DNA from: a virus
IMG/VR virus record: IMGVR_UViG_3300013115_000607
Span: 1-42,385 of that record
Strand: one strand, 5' to 3'
DNA: 42,385 nucleotides
The notes below the pieces were generated by a model that searched no databases, was not told the DNA's origin, and worked only from the letters and a program-made list of their open reading frames with translations. How positions within the stretch are numbered: the stretch's first letter is position 1; each line of letters begins with the position of its first letter. Positions 27,253-34,092 of this stretch are shown piece after piece. Both the position numbers and the translations under genes were made by a program.

Positions 27253-27310
27253 CACAGGAGAACCAATGGGTAACCTACCCTCTTGGCATACCTATACTAT
27301 GGAGCATTAA
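27253..27310 (+). other. Orphan start-associated sequence with a 14-codon frame
   Basis: CACAGGAGAACCAATGGG on the + strand copies the shared start-associated sequence of the - strand genes and stands right after the hairpin 27221-27251. The ATG at 27266 opens only 14 codons (MGNLPSWHTYTMEH) before TAA at 27308-27310. It could be a leader peptide or the remains of a lost gene. Expression is not supported by anything else. Confidence 0.3.
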
Positions 27311-27328
27311 CCATAGTTTGTCAAGCGT

Positions 27329-27601
27329 TCAGAAGAACGATGGGAAAAGGATAGGTTCATACTCATCCAACTTACTACCACATTCTTGGTTCATGTGATT
27401 CATGGACATGTAGTAGTCTATTTTCCCACCGGACCCGCTCGCGATACACCTACCACTCTGCATGATAACAAACCATAGTGGTTTACTTTCATCTGCAGCC
27501 CCGGCAATGCTTGACGCAACAAACTCCATTGAGTGTGGGTCTGGCGGTATTGAATTAATCTCCGATAAGCCAGGGAATCCCAGATTTTTTAAGGATTTCA
27601 T
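27329..27601 (-). CDS. Hypothetical protein
   Basis: A 90-residue protein with a leading LKNLGFPGLSE segment, a strand pair (LWFVIMQSGRCIASGSGG) and an acidic/aromatic end (LDEYEPILFPSFF). The ATG has CAGGAGAGCAA upstream, close to the shared start sequence. It overlaps the previous gene by 47 nt in another frame. It is the last gene of the long - strand transcript, 78 nt before the hairpins. No family was recognised. Confidence 0.55.
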   Translation of the reverse strand: MKSLKNLGFPGLSEINSIPPDPHSMEFVASSIAGAADESKPLWFVIMQSGRCIASGSGGKIDYYMSMNHMNQECGSKLDEYEPILFPSFF

Positions 27602-27767
27602 TTGCTCTCCTGATGGACCAGCTTTTTAAGTCGGGCTCCATTCCCACGCTGCGGAATAGGTTCCCATAAATAGCTTCCTCTATATCCCCACGGGTCTCTC
27701 CAGATTCATGGGCAGACTGTGCCATCTTCCCAAGCTCCTGATCTCTTGTCTCTTCTGTCTTGCTCAA
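27555..27767 (-). CDS. Hypothetical small protein
   Basis: A 70-residue, mainly helical acidic protein (EETRDQELGKMAQSAHESG, then DIEEAIYGNLFRSVGM, then WSIRRANEILKKSG). It starts at a TTG that overlaps the previous TGA by 4 nt. The position directly after a ribbon-helix-helix gene is reminiscent of paired regulator genes, but no toxin or antitoxin motif is present. Confidence 0.5.
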   Translation of the reverse strand: MSKTEETRDQELGKMAQSAHESGETRGDIEEAIYGNLFRSVGMEPDLKSWSIRRANEILKKSGIPWLIGD

Positions 27768-27955
27768 AGTCTATTCTCCCCCTTAAGGTATTCCCTAAGG
27801 ATAACACTAACTTGATTACTCAAACTCCTGTGGTTTTCGCTAGCGAGTTTGCGGAGAGACTCCTTCATTCTCTTTCCATCCTCACCGGGTGGGAGAGATA
27901 GTACCAAATTATTCTGCGGCTTTCGTTCCGTTGTCTGAATCTTCTCGCTCTCCAT
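27764..27955 (-). CDS. Ribbon-helix-helix (Arc-like) DNA-binding protein
   Basis: A 63-residue protein. After a polar N-terminus comes a strand (NNLVLSLPP) and two helices (KRMKESLRKLASENHRSLSNQVSVILREYLKG), the order and spacing of Arc/MetJ-type ribbon-helix-helix repressors. These bind DNA as dimers through the strand. The ATG at 27955 is preceded by AGGAAGGGG. It overlaps a small zinc-ribbon gene by 47 nt in another frame. It is a candidate ligand for the palindromes of the early region; this is speculation. Confidence 0.65.
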   Translation of the reverse strand: MESEKIQTTERKPQNNLVLSLPPGEDGKRMKESLRKLASENHRSLSNQVSVILREYLKGENRL

Positions 27956-28070
27956 CGGGTTCCCCTTCCTGTTTATTTTTTCGTGCGCACTGACATTGTT
28001 CAAATTCGATACAATTTCCGAGCGGGTTTGAAACCCATCTCTTATCGCCGCATATGGGACACGGTTCCAC
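27909..28070 (-). CDS. Small zinc-ribbon protein (53 aa)
   Basis: Read directly on the - strand: GTG at 28070 lies 6 nt after a strong AGGAGG and gives MEPCPICGDKRW, with Cys at 4, 7, 20, 26 and 28, followed by a charged tail. The pattern resembles Lar-like and other small phage zinc-ribbon proteins. The start lies just beyond the stop of the upstream gene, and the end overlaps the ribbon-helix-helix gene. The strong ribosome site and Cys spacing support a real gene. Confidence 0.6.
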   Translation of the reverse strand: MEPCPICGDKRWVSNPLGNCIEFEQCQCARKNKQEGEPDGEREDSDNGTKAAE

Positions 28071-28071
28071 A

Positions 28072-28320
28072 TCATACCTCCTTGAATATTTCTAGAATCT
28101 CACCTGATTCAACGTCAACAAGCACAGAGTTCGGCCTGCTAACGTCTCCGGTTTGGTCAAGTTGGAAAGCTGTCTTCAGATCATCGTCCAACTCCACTGC
28201 AGTAGCAGTTGATGCCGGTCCGGGTATCTCCGCTCTCCTACCCGGGGGTTCAGAAAGGGAGTAGGCCCATACGTCGGACCCATTCCATTCTGTTTTGAAT
28301 CTCCATCCACTAAATGACAT
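28072..28320 (-). CDS. Hypothetical protein
   Basis: An 82-residue protein with alternating strands (WRFKTEWNGSDVWAYSL, NSVLVDVESGEILEIF) and a Pro/Ala-rich middle. The ATG follows GGAGGTTTATC. No family, membrane segment or active-site motif is seen. It is part of the - strand early run, 2 nt before the small zinc-ribbon gene. Confidence 0.55.
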   Translation of the reverse strand: MSFSGWRFKTEWNGSDVWAYSLSEPPGRRAEIPGPASTATAVELDDDLKTAFQLDQTGDVSRPNSVLVDVESGEILEIFKEV

Positions 28321-28355
28321 GATAAACCTCCATGTGTATACATTAGCACAATGTA

Positions 28356-28721
28356 CTACACCTTCAAGAGCTTTGGTTTCCCATACGCATTGAACGTAAT
28401 CGGCTTCCCCGCGTCCGGATTCGTGCAGTCTGGTTGGTTATCACACTGGTTTTCACTCCAGTGTATTTTACAGAATTCACATATCAAATCAGAGTCGAAT
28501 TTGTGGGGCCATGCTGGCTTTATTCTAGAGTTGGGGTACCTCCTCGCATACTCCTCCCTTACATCCTTAAGGTTCTTTATCTCCCCCCTCACCATGGCCC
28601 TGCGCTCCCTAGCTGCGCCTCGCTTGCATGTCGAGTTGCAGTAGCGCTTTCCATACCTCTTGATCAGGAGTTGGTCGAGAGTCTTGTTGCAGTATCCGCA
28701 TTTGAAATCATTCTTACTCAT
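28356..28721 (-). CDS. Double zinc-finger protein
   Basis: The 121-residue protein from the ATG at 28721 has a first Cys set (Cys8, Cys11, Cys28, Cys32) in KCGYCNKT...YCNSTC, a basic Arg-rich helix, and a second set in ICEFCKIHWSENQCDNQPDC. A basic helix between two zinc sites suits DNA or RNA binding. GAGGAG lies upstream of the ATG. The frame is open further 5' but overlaps the neighbouring gene. No specific family was recognised. Confidence 0.6.
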   Translation of the reverse strand: MSKNDFKCGYCNKTLDQLLIKRYGKRYCNSTCKRGAARERRAMVRGEIKNLKDVREEYARRYPNSRIKPAWPHKFDSDLICEFCKIHWSENQCDNQPDCTNPDAGKPITFNAYGKPKLLKV

Positions 28722-28725
28722 CCAT

Positions 28726-28995
28726 CTACTCCTCTCCGAATACGAGTAGGCTCTGCGTCCAACCGGGCTTGTAGCTCTGGTCAAGTATCACATCAGACTT
28801 AGTTTCTATCCAGCACCTAGCACCGCACGGCAGCGGCTTGTCCGGGCTATAGATAACCTTGGATGGTCCAAGGATCTCGACCCCGTGAGCGTACTCGTTA
28901 CCCTTGTATGTTTTTACAGTGATGGCTGGTTCCCTCAGCCCTTTCTTTGCATTGTTCTTTATCACATGCTGGTTTATGTGGATTACCCGTTTCAT
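28726..28995 (-). CDS. Conserved phage protein of unknown function
   Basis: An 89-residue protein beginning MKRVIHINQHVIKNN, then TVKTYKGNEYAHGVEILGPS, then YSPDKPLPCGARCWIET. I recognise this order from many environmental phage genomes, where it is annotated as hypothetical. The strand-rich composition suggests a small beta barrel. Translation starts behind CAGGAGAACTTAAAA, a copy of the shared start sequence, and a G-rich hairpin stands just upstream. Confidence 0.65.
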   Translation of the reverse strand: MKRVIHINQHVIKNNAKKGLREPAITVKTYKGNEYAHGVEILGPSKVIYSPDKPLPCGARCWIETKSDVILDQSYKPGWTQSLLVFGEE

Positions 28996-29013
28996 TTTTA
29001 AGTTCTCCTGTTG

Positions 29014-29054
29014 CCCCCCTCCCCGCGACCCCCCCGGGTTAATGGGGAGAGGGG
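29014..29054. repeat. Intergenic G-rich hairpin
   Basis: CCCCCCTCCCC (29014-29024) pairs with GGGGAGAGGGG (29044-29054), with one wobble. It fills most of the gap between the HNH gene and the next start, directly before the shared start sequence. It may limit read-through or protect mRNA ends. Confidence 0.55.
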
Positions 29055-29064
29055 CTGCCGGGAA

Positions 29065-29634
29065 TTATCCGGCTCTTCTGGTTGAGAGAAATTTCTGCCA
29101 GTCCGGATGCCCAGGCCACACGGTACAATACTTAGCCCTGTTACATTCCGGACAGATCCCCTTGAAGTTAATGGTGCAGTGGCGTCCACCCATAGCCAGG
29201 GGCATGACATGATCAGTCTGTGTTGCTGGCTTCTTTACACACACGTAGCATGTTCCGGACGCTGCCGCACGGTAACCATCGCCACAGCAGTGGCTACACA
29301 AGGAACCACTCTTGCGTGCCCTCCGCCTCGCCCCCCTCTCCCGCTCAAGCCATGGCTTGATCGTGCGTTGGACGGAGGCATACAACCTGGAGTATTCACG
29401 ATTATCTTTGCGCCACTGCAGGCTGTATTCCTTGTTGTACTCCTTTACCTTGTCAATGTTTTTAGACACCCAACTCCTCCTGTGAATAAGGTTTACTCCG
29501 GGGTTATTGTCTTTCCATTTCCTGGATGATTCACGGGAACATTCCCGACACCTCCACTTACCGCCCCTGGATCTAGACTTATCCTTCACCCAAATCTTTT
29601 TACTTCCATGCTTATTGCATACATTGTCAATCAT
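29065..29634 (-). CDS. HNH endonuclease
   Basis: The 189-residue protein has an N-terminal Cys pair region (WRCRECSRESSRKW), a long basic helical middle, and a C-terminal HNH fold: CSHC and CYVC zinc pairs, then TDHVMPLAMGG, then NFKGICPECNRAK. The DH...N pattern is the catalytic core. Free-standing HNH enzymes of this type in phages are often homing nucleases; a packaging or degradation role is also possible. The ATG at 29634 has GGAGG 6 nt upstream and overlaps the end of the VWA gene by 8 nt. Confidence 0.85.
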   Translation of the reverse strand: MIDNVCNKHGSKKIWVKDKSRSRGGKWRCRECSRESSRKWKDNNPGVNLIHRRSWVSKNIDKVKEYNKEYSLQWRKDNREYSRLYASVQRTIKPWLERERGARRRARKSGSLCSHCCGDGYRAAASGTCYVCVKKPATQTDHVMPLAMGGRHCTINFKGICPECNRAKYCTVWPGHPDWQKFLSTRRAG

Positions 29635-30955
29635 TGGGAACCTCCACTTCGATAACGTCTCCGAACGGCGGGCGATTCGACCACCCGTTTCCATCGTAGA
29701 CGGGCTCGGATGTCGCCCAAAGCACAGGGCATTCCGGCTCATCACCGTACCTACTGTCGCCCAGGTCTGTAAATATAATTAGGGAGTCCGGCTCCTGATC
29801 TTGTCTCTTGAGCCAATTCATTACACATTCAAAGCGAGTTCCCCCGCCCACCCTGAACCTGCTGGGCACCTCGTCTCCACCGTAGATCTCCTTGATGTGC
29901 TTTCCCTGAATTGCAGAATTGAATGGCAGGAGCGTGATCCTTTCTGCGGGGATCTCGTATCGCATGATATTTATTTGCTTGATGAAGGCATCGCACTCCC
30001 TCTGCATGATGGATCCGGAAACATCAATAGCTATTACAACCCAGTTGAGTCCACCCTTCTCCATGGATGGTGCCCATATACCCGAAGGGATATACCTCCG
30101 GTTGGGCTTGCTCCATGTCTCATTGTAGGGGTCACCGGATCCAGACCAGAAATCCTTGAGGAGTGAATCCCATCCAGCGGACGGTGACAGGATGTCATTG
30201 ACGGCACGCTCATGCAATGTCCCAGTCGAGTTGCCTGCATCACGCGCCACTGATGTTGCGTTGACGATCTCGGACTGCAGCTTGCGCATCTCGTCGTGCT
30301 TCTGTTCCTTGCTGAGTTCTGCACCGCTCACATCACGGGCATCCCATACTTCACCGGGCTGCTTGGGCTTCTTAACCTCAGCGACCTCTGCCTTCTCTAC
30401 CTTATTCTTCTCATCCTTCTTGTCCTTCCCCTCCCCATCGCCGCCGCCGGTGGCTCCCTGAGTTGTATCATTAACAATCTCACGGCCACCCCCACCCCCC
30501 GTGGGCTTGGGCTTGGGCGCCTGGGCCATCACTTCACCATACACCCTCTCCGCACTCCACCCCTTAAACTTCTGATCACACAGCCATCCCTCACCGAGCT
30601 TCAGTCCAGACTCCACGATCAGGTGATTGACAGCATGATCTGTTGCTTCGTTCCACAACTCATGGTCACGCCTACCCCTGCGAAGATGGTGGGCGAGTGC
30701 CTTGTGAGACGTTTCATGCACAAGAAGTGCGAGCTTCTCATCCTCGGTGAGCCCCATGTAGTAGTCGGGGTTCACGAAGAGATGGGCCCCATCGGTTGCT
30801 GCAGTGTCAACTGGGTTCCCGTAAAACTCACTACAGACAACTATCTTGAAGCTCATTGCGAGCGCACCGTAGTAAGGGAGTTGCGTGAGGCATCGGTATC
30901 GAGTCCTCACTACAGACTTATATGCAGCATCAATCTTTGCTTGATCTACTTCCAC
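29627..30955 (-). CDS. VWA domain protein with HExxH metallopeptidase-like N-terminus (DUF2201/CobT-like)
   Basis: The 442-residue protein joins three parts. Residues 1-150 hold LLVHETSHKALAHH (His80, Glu81, His84) and a likely third ligand in NEATDHAVNH, as in the putative metallopeptidase domain of DUF2201 proteins. A Lys/Glu/Gly-rich linker spans about 150-205. A VWA domain has DVSGS (311-315), GGGT (near 370) and FTD (Asp near 396), a full metal-ion-dependent adhesion site. The GTG at 30955 follows AAGGAGAACCAA. An earlier GTG at 31003 lies before a hairpin and is rejected. VWA proteins of this type work with MoxR/CobS-like AAA+ ATPases, and one is encoded directly upstream. Confidence 0.85.
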   Translation of the reverse strand: MEVDQAKIDAAYKSVVRTRYRCLTQLPYYGALAMSFKIVVCSEFYGNPVDTAATDGAHLFVNPDYYMGLTEDEKLALLVHETSHKALAHHLRRGRRDHELWNEATDHAVNHLIVESGLKLGEGWLCDQKFKGWSAERVYGEVMAQAPKPKPTGGGGGREIVNDTTQGATGGGDGEGKDKKDEKNKVEKAEVAEVKKPKQPGEVWDARDVSGAELSKEQKHDEMRKLQSEIVNATSVARDAGNSTGTLHERAVNDILSPSAGWDSLLKDFWSGSGDPYNETWSKPNRRYIPSGIWAPSMEKGGLNWVVIAIDVSGSIMQRECDAFIKQINIMRYEIPAERITLLPFNSAIQGKHIKEIYGGDEVPSRFRVGGGTRFECVMNWLKRQDQEPDSLIIFTDLGDSRYGDEPECPVLWATSEPVYDGNGWSNRPPFGDVIEVEVPND

Positions 30956-30968
30956 TTGGTTCTCCTTG

Positions 30969-30990
30969 GGGAGGGGGTTTCCCCCCTCCC
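30969..30990. repeat. Intergenic G-rich hairpin between AAA+ and VWA genes
   Basis: GGGAGGGGG (30969-30977) and CCCCCTCCC (30982-30990) form a nine-pair stem with a short loop. On the - strand it stands immediately before the AAGGAGAACC ribosome site of the VWA gene, so it could tune translation or partial termination within the trio. Confidence 0.6.
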
Positions 30991-31012
30991 AGCTAATTGT
31001 CACCGTTGTTTT

Positions 31013-32161
31013 TTATGCGAAGTTCAGTTCCTTGTAGCGAACCTGAGCATCACTCCATACGCTGGTGTTTGCAAACTCAGGGTATGCCTGCTTGCACAGG
31101 TTGAGTGCGAACAGGGTCATCTCGTCAGACATTCTGTCGAAATATTTTACGTATGCCTCGAAGATCCTCGTCTCCACATGCACGCTCCTCTTCTTGCAAT
31201 CATTGAGAAAACATGCACAGTTAGAGATGACAGCATACTGACCCGAAGGTCCGATCTCTGGGTTATTATCTCCGGGGAGAAGTGCACCCTCGGGATCATC
31301 CACGATCTCCTCCCGCGTCGGAAGATCCGACTCCATCAGGAAGAATGCCCTGATCTCAGCCCACATCCTCTCCCCAACACAGCCGGGAGCGAGGGCATCA
31401 AGGATGCGTTCGTTCACATCCTGCTCCAGGAGAGAGTTCAGCTTCTGGAGTCCACGCGGAGAGGGTTGAACCTTCGCCTTCGTGTTGGGGTCAAACCCAC
31501 TGAGAAGATCCTTGCTGGTAACGTCGGACCACTCAAGCATGTTGATGAGGCGACGATCCCACTCGCTATCCTCGGCGTGCTTGATGAGCCTACTCATCGA
31601 CACTCCCATGGGCACAGTGATGATGCGACCCTCCCGAATGGAGCGAGGGAGCGGGCGAGCGCCGCACTTATCCTCGGGGCGATTGCCAGCAGCCATGTAC
31701 ACACAGTTGCTAGCCTTCTTCTTACCCCGAATCTCACCAGACTCAACGACGGACTGCCATGCCGAGAGTGTCGCAGGGTTAGCGTTAGGAAGCTCGTCCC
31801 AGAATACAATCACAATGTCATACTTCTCGTCTCCCGCCGCACGCCCAAGCACATCGTCAGGCACAAGGAAGTTCAGAGTTCCAGTCTTGAAGTCCGGGGC
31901 CGGGGCACCGAAGTCCACGCTATCACTCTGCGAGAGGATGTTCGTGCGAACAAGAACCTTGGGCCGGTTCAGTTCCAGAAACTCCGACCCGTTCCGCAGC
32001 TTCCACTCAGGGTAGGCAAGAATCATCTGAGTCTTCCCGATACCAGGGATAGCCTCAAGATAAATAATGGAAGAGTCACCCCTGAGTTGTGCTTCAACTG
32101 AGGCGTCGAACAGTTGCATCATCTCTTCCGTCGAGAAGTCATCGGTCTTGTTGAATTCCAT
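31013..32161 (-). CDS. MoxR/CobS-like AAA+ ATPase
   Basis: The 382-residue protein has Walker A AIPGIGKT (37-44), Walker B DIVIVFWDE (115-123) and a sensor-1 Asn in YMAAGNRPED (Asn160). The segment PLPRSIREGRI corresponds to the Arg-containing region of MoxR proteins. The C-terminal 150 residues are helical. Such ATPases remodel or load metals into protein complexes together with VWA partners. The start ATG carries a full CAGGAGAACTAAAATGG sequence. The gene lies 25 nt after the DUF3150-like gene and 57 nt before the VWA gene. Its stop codon is the TAA that opens a half copy of the early-region palindrome. Confidence 0.88.
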   Translation of the reverse strand: MEFNKTDDFSTEEMMQLFDASVEAQLRGDSSIIYLEAIPGIGKTQMILAYPEWKLRNGSEFLELNRPKVLVRTNILSQSDSVDFGAPAPDFKTGTLNFLVPDDVLGRAAGDEKYDIVIVFWDELPNANPATLSAWQSVVESGEIRGKKKASNCVYMAAGNRPEDKCGARPLPRSIREGRIITVPMGVSMSRLIKHAEDSEWDRRLINMLEWSDVTSKDLLSGFDPNTKAKVQPSPRGLQKLNSLLEQDVNERILDALAPGCVGERMWAEIRAFFLMESDLPTREEIVDDPEGALLPGDNNPEIGPSGQYAVISNCACFLNDCKKRSVHVETRIFEAYVKYFDRMSDEMTLFALNLCKQAYPEFANTSVWSDAQVRYKELNFA

Positions 32162-32186
32162 TTTAGTTCTCCTGTTTTAGAATTTT

Positions 32187-33110
32187 CTAGAAGTCTCGCT
32201 TGGTACCAAACCGCCCCACCTTGGAGAGGATGTCCGTAGCCTTGGTCTGGATATCTTTCCTGAGTTCGGGTGATTCCCGAAGTGCCTCAGGTGAGACAGG
32301 GCAGATGTCATTGACCAGCCTGCGCCTTACCTCCTCAATCGCAGGGTCATCAGTGATGTTGAAATGCTCAAGCAAACCAGCAATGTCACGTACATTAGTA
32401 ATGATAGTGTCATGGAATCTACCCACTACCTTCCCGTCTGCATCCTTACCGTAAGCACCCATCCGATCAACCATCCGGGTGAGTACTTCCTCCACTCGGT
32501 CAGCCACATTGCGGACGGTTCCCTCCATCCTTGTTTTCTCAGCAGCCTTAACATCTTGGATGAATCGCTCACGCATTTCTCTCGGGAGCCCGCCAACCCT
32601 GATGTCGTCCACACTCGTCACAGTTCCGGGTACAATATCAATGTGGAATTTGGCTCTTGCTGCATCTACCGAAGGGAATTCAATCCCATACTTCGCAAGC
32701 CCACCACCCTCTGCATTCCAAAGTGCCTCCTGCACAGGGAAGGTTGAGAAGTGAAGCTCCATCTCTGATTCAATCTCAGCAATCCTCTTCACGCATTCCG
32801 CATCAATCTCAGGCTTGATCGCATTCGGAAGGAACCTCCGACCATCATCACCCCAGGGCACAGTCTTCTCATTGATAAAATTACGCAGCGCCTGCCCCAT
32901 CTTCTTCGCAGTGTCGAGGTGCGAGGAACTAGAGAAGAGGTTCACCGTTACAGCAGCCCTCTTCTTATTCGTAATCCCCTTCGCCTCATGGAGTTCCTTC
33001 GTCGCCTCCTTGTGCTTCTTGACCCCACCCCCATAGCTTGCGTGAAATGAGATAGTCGTACCCATATCCGCAGCAGAAGGGAGCTTCACTTCACTCTTGA
33101 TTGCTTCCAT
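32187..33110 (-). CDS. DUF3150-like helical partner of the AAA+/VWA pair
   Basis: A 307-residue soluble protein. It has an N-terminal segment (LPSAADMGTTISFHASYGGG), a basic helix, then TVPWGDDGRRFLPN (near residue 84), and long helices up to the C-terminus. The PW-x-DDGRR-x-LP phrase and the layout resemble DUF3150 proteins, which sit beside AAA+ and CobT/VWA genes on integrative elements and phages. The resemblance is from memory of the family and needs a profile search. It is the first gene after the strong promoter at 33196-33223, with palindrome 33125-33143 and a perfect start-associated sequence before the ATG. Confidence 0.6.
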   Translation of the reverse strand: MEAIKSEVKLPSAADMGTTISFHASYGGGVKKHKEATKELHEAKGITNKKRAAVTVNLFSSSSHLDTAKKMGQALRNFINEKTVPWGDDGRRFLPNAIKPEIDAECVKRIAEIESEMELHFSTFPVQEALWNAEGGGLAKYGIEFPSVDAARAKFHIDIVPGTVTSVDDIRVGGLPREMRERFIQDVKAAEKTRMEGTVRNVADRVEEVLTRMVDRMGAYGKDADGKVVGRFHDTIITNVRDIAGLLEHFNITDDPAIEEVRRRLVNDICPVSPEALRESPELRKDIQTKATDILSKVGRFGTKRDF

Positions 33111-33123
33111 TTTAGTTCTCCTG
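33107..33123 (-). promoter_or_regulatory. Shared start-associated sequence (type example)
   Basis: CAGGAGAACTAAAATGG read on the - strand covers the ribosome site, spacer and start codon. Identical copies occur at 32158-32174 and 35846-35862. Close variants precede the starts at 35464, 30955, 28995, 27601 and 22609. The spacer bases between AGGAG and ATG are conserved well beyond what ribosome binding needs. Confidence 0.7.
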
Positions 33124-33124
33124 T

Positions 33125-33143
33125 AAAAAACACCGTTGTTTTT
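33125..33143. repeat. Early-region palindrome copy 1 (centre CCGT)
   Basis: A6-CA-CCGT-TG-T5. It sits 14 nt before the start of the DUF3150-like gene and downstream of the promoter at 33196-33223, so it is in the 5' leader. Confidence 0.8.
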
Positions 33144-33195
33144 AAGTCGTCATCGAAATTGTATATATACTAAAAATATTTTCCAGTTAGAACAC

Positions 33196-33223
33196 AGTAT
33201 AGCACACGCACAACCAGTGTCAA
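33196..33223 (-). promoter_or_regulatory. Strong sigma70-like promoter for the DUF3150-AAA-VWA operon
   Basis: On the - strand TTGACA (33223-33218) is followed after 16 nt by TATACT (33201-33196), with a TG one base before the -10 (extended -10). A/T-rich sequence follows to the leader palindrome. The gap 33111-33229 holds no gene. This is the best promoter match that I found in the window. Confidence 0.75.
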
Positions 33224-33229
33224 TGTGTG

Positions 33230-33319
33230 TTAATACCCACACGTACCAGAAATAAAACTGACAAGCCCAACGAGCACAACGAGCAGCATCAGTGCCATTT
33301 CTTTTTCAAGATCAGTCAT
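33230..33319 (-). CDS. Membrane peptide of 29 residues
   Basis: MTDLEKEM is followed by one hydrophobic helix (ALMLLVVLVGLVSFISG) and a short CGY end. The ATG at 33319 has GAGGAATACG upstream, 16 nt after the preceding small gene. The frame continues 5' but the longer product would cover the neighbour. It lies just upstream of the strong promoter. A role at the inner membrane, for example in superinfection exclusion, is possible but not shown. Confidence 0.55.
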   Translation of the reverse strand: MTDLEKEMALMLLVVLVGLVSFISGTCGY

Positions 33320-33335
33320 CGTATTCCTCGTAATA

Positions 33336-33470
33336 TTATTTTTCGTCAGGTAAGGAGCGACCCCCAGAAGGGTCGTTACTTCCCTCGGGACAGGTGCAGT
33401 ACCCAATCCCATCAGTTGACTTACCGCACACCTCACATACACAGGGCCTTCCCTCCTCGGGGTAGTTCAT
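33336..33470 (-). CDS. Small zinc-ribbon protein (44 aa)
   Basis: MNYPEEGRPCVCEVCGK...GYCTCPEG has Cys at 10, 12, 15, 25 and 27, enough for one zinc knuckle, then a polar tail. The ATG overlaps the stop of the upstream gene by 4 nt (ATGA), which supports translation. No function can be read. Confidence 0.55.
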   Translation of the reverse strand: MNYPEEGRPCVCEVCGKSTDGIGYCTCPEGSNDPSGGRSLPDEK

Positions 33471-33625
33471 AGCGCCTCCCCCGCTTCTTCCTCGATCTTA
33501 TCCACGGCCTTGGCGAGGCGCATTAGCTCCTCCTTTGCGGTCTTGCGGGCTCCGTAATTCCCAGCCTCCAAAACGTAAATAAGCATGGGCATTCGCTTCT
33601 CCCAAGTTAATTCATTCATAGTCAT
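33467..33625 (-). CDS. Small helical protein (52 aa)
   Basis: MTMNELTWEKRMPMLIYVLEAGNYGARKTAKEELMRLAKAVDKIEEEAGEAL, predicted to be two helices, starts at an ATG with AGGAGGAGGAGCA upstream and ends in an ATGA overlap with the next gene. A segment LMRLAK with similar DNA also ends the 33771-34091 product, suggesting a small shared motif or partial duplication. Confidence 0.55.
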   Translation of the reverse strand: MTMNELTWEKRMPMLIYVLEAGNYGARKTAKEELMRLAKAVDKIEEEAGEAL

Positions 33626-33636
33626 TGCTCCTCCTC

Positions 33637-33771
33637 CTAAAATTCCACGCCTATAAGGTCGAGGAATGATTCACGGTTTCCACCTAGATACATAGCGAGA
33701 TGGTTTAGTAGATCGGAATCAATGTGTGGGTACGCAGCATCAATCAGTTCTATGAATCTTTCTTCAGTCAT
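33637..33771 (-). CDS. Small acidic protein (44 aa)
   Basis: MTEERFIELIDAAYPHIDS is followed by DLLNHLAMYLGGNRESFLDLIGVEF. The ATG overlaps the previous TGA by 1 nt (TGATG), with GGAGGAGAAG upstream. The composition is that of a compact helical domain. There is no recognised family. Confidence 0.55.
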   Translation of the reverse strand: MTEERFIELIDAAYPHIDSDLLNHLAMYLGGNRESFLDLIGVEF

Positions 33772-34091
33772 CACTTCTCCTCCTTGGACTGCTTCGCGTC
33801 TAGCTCTTTGGCGAGGCGCATCAGTCCGGCGCGGCGATGGGCATATTGAGATGAATGCCCGTCTTCGTCGTACTCCTCTGCCACTACCTTGATCTTGTAA
33901 CCGTGTTTGTGTTGTTCTCCTGGGCTGCGTGCGATCTTGTGAAGAACCAATGGGTTGGTGTAAATCCCTGGTTCTTCATTGAAATATCGAACCGCCTCCG
34001 TCACTGAGGATGCTTCGATATATGCTTCGCCCCCTACCGTTGCCTCCCAATCAATTCTATATGTCCTCGCCTTTCTCCCCGGATCTCTCAT
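33771..34091 (-). CDS. Hypothetical protein
   Basis: The 106-residue protein from the ATG at 34091 (GAGGAGGAGTGAC upstream) has a strand-helix-strand core (TYRIDWEATVGGEAYIEASSVTEAVRYF), like small phage proteins with a DUF-type alpha/beta fold. A basic loop and a helical Lys/Glu-rich end with LMRLAKEL follow. It is coupled to its downstream neighbour by stop/start overlap. Confidence 0.6.
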   Translation of the reverse strand: MRDPGRKARTYRIDWEATVGGEAYIEASSVTEAVRYFNEEPGIYTNPLVLHKIARSPGEQHKHGYKIKVVAEEYDEDGHSSQYAHRRAGLMRLAKELDAKQSKEEK

Positions 34092-34092
34092 G

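Noticed and set aside
27764-28075. A 103-codon version of the ribbon-helix-helix gene
   Set aside because: The extra 40 residues overlap the zinc-ribbon gene. The ATG at 27955 has its own ribosome site and gives a complete domain.
30296-32101. A 601-codon open frame on the + strand
   Set aside because: It lies antisense to the AAA+ and VWA genes, whose motifs and starts are clear. Its translation has no recognisable domain, and it is a product of codon bias on the other strand.
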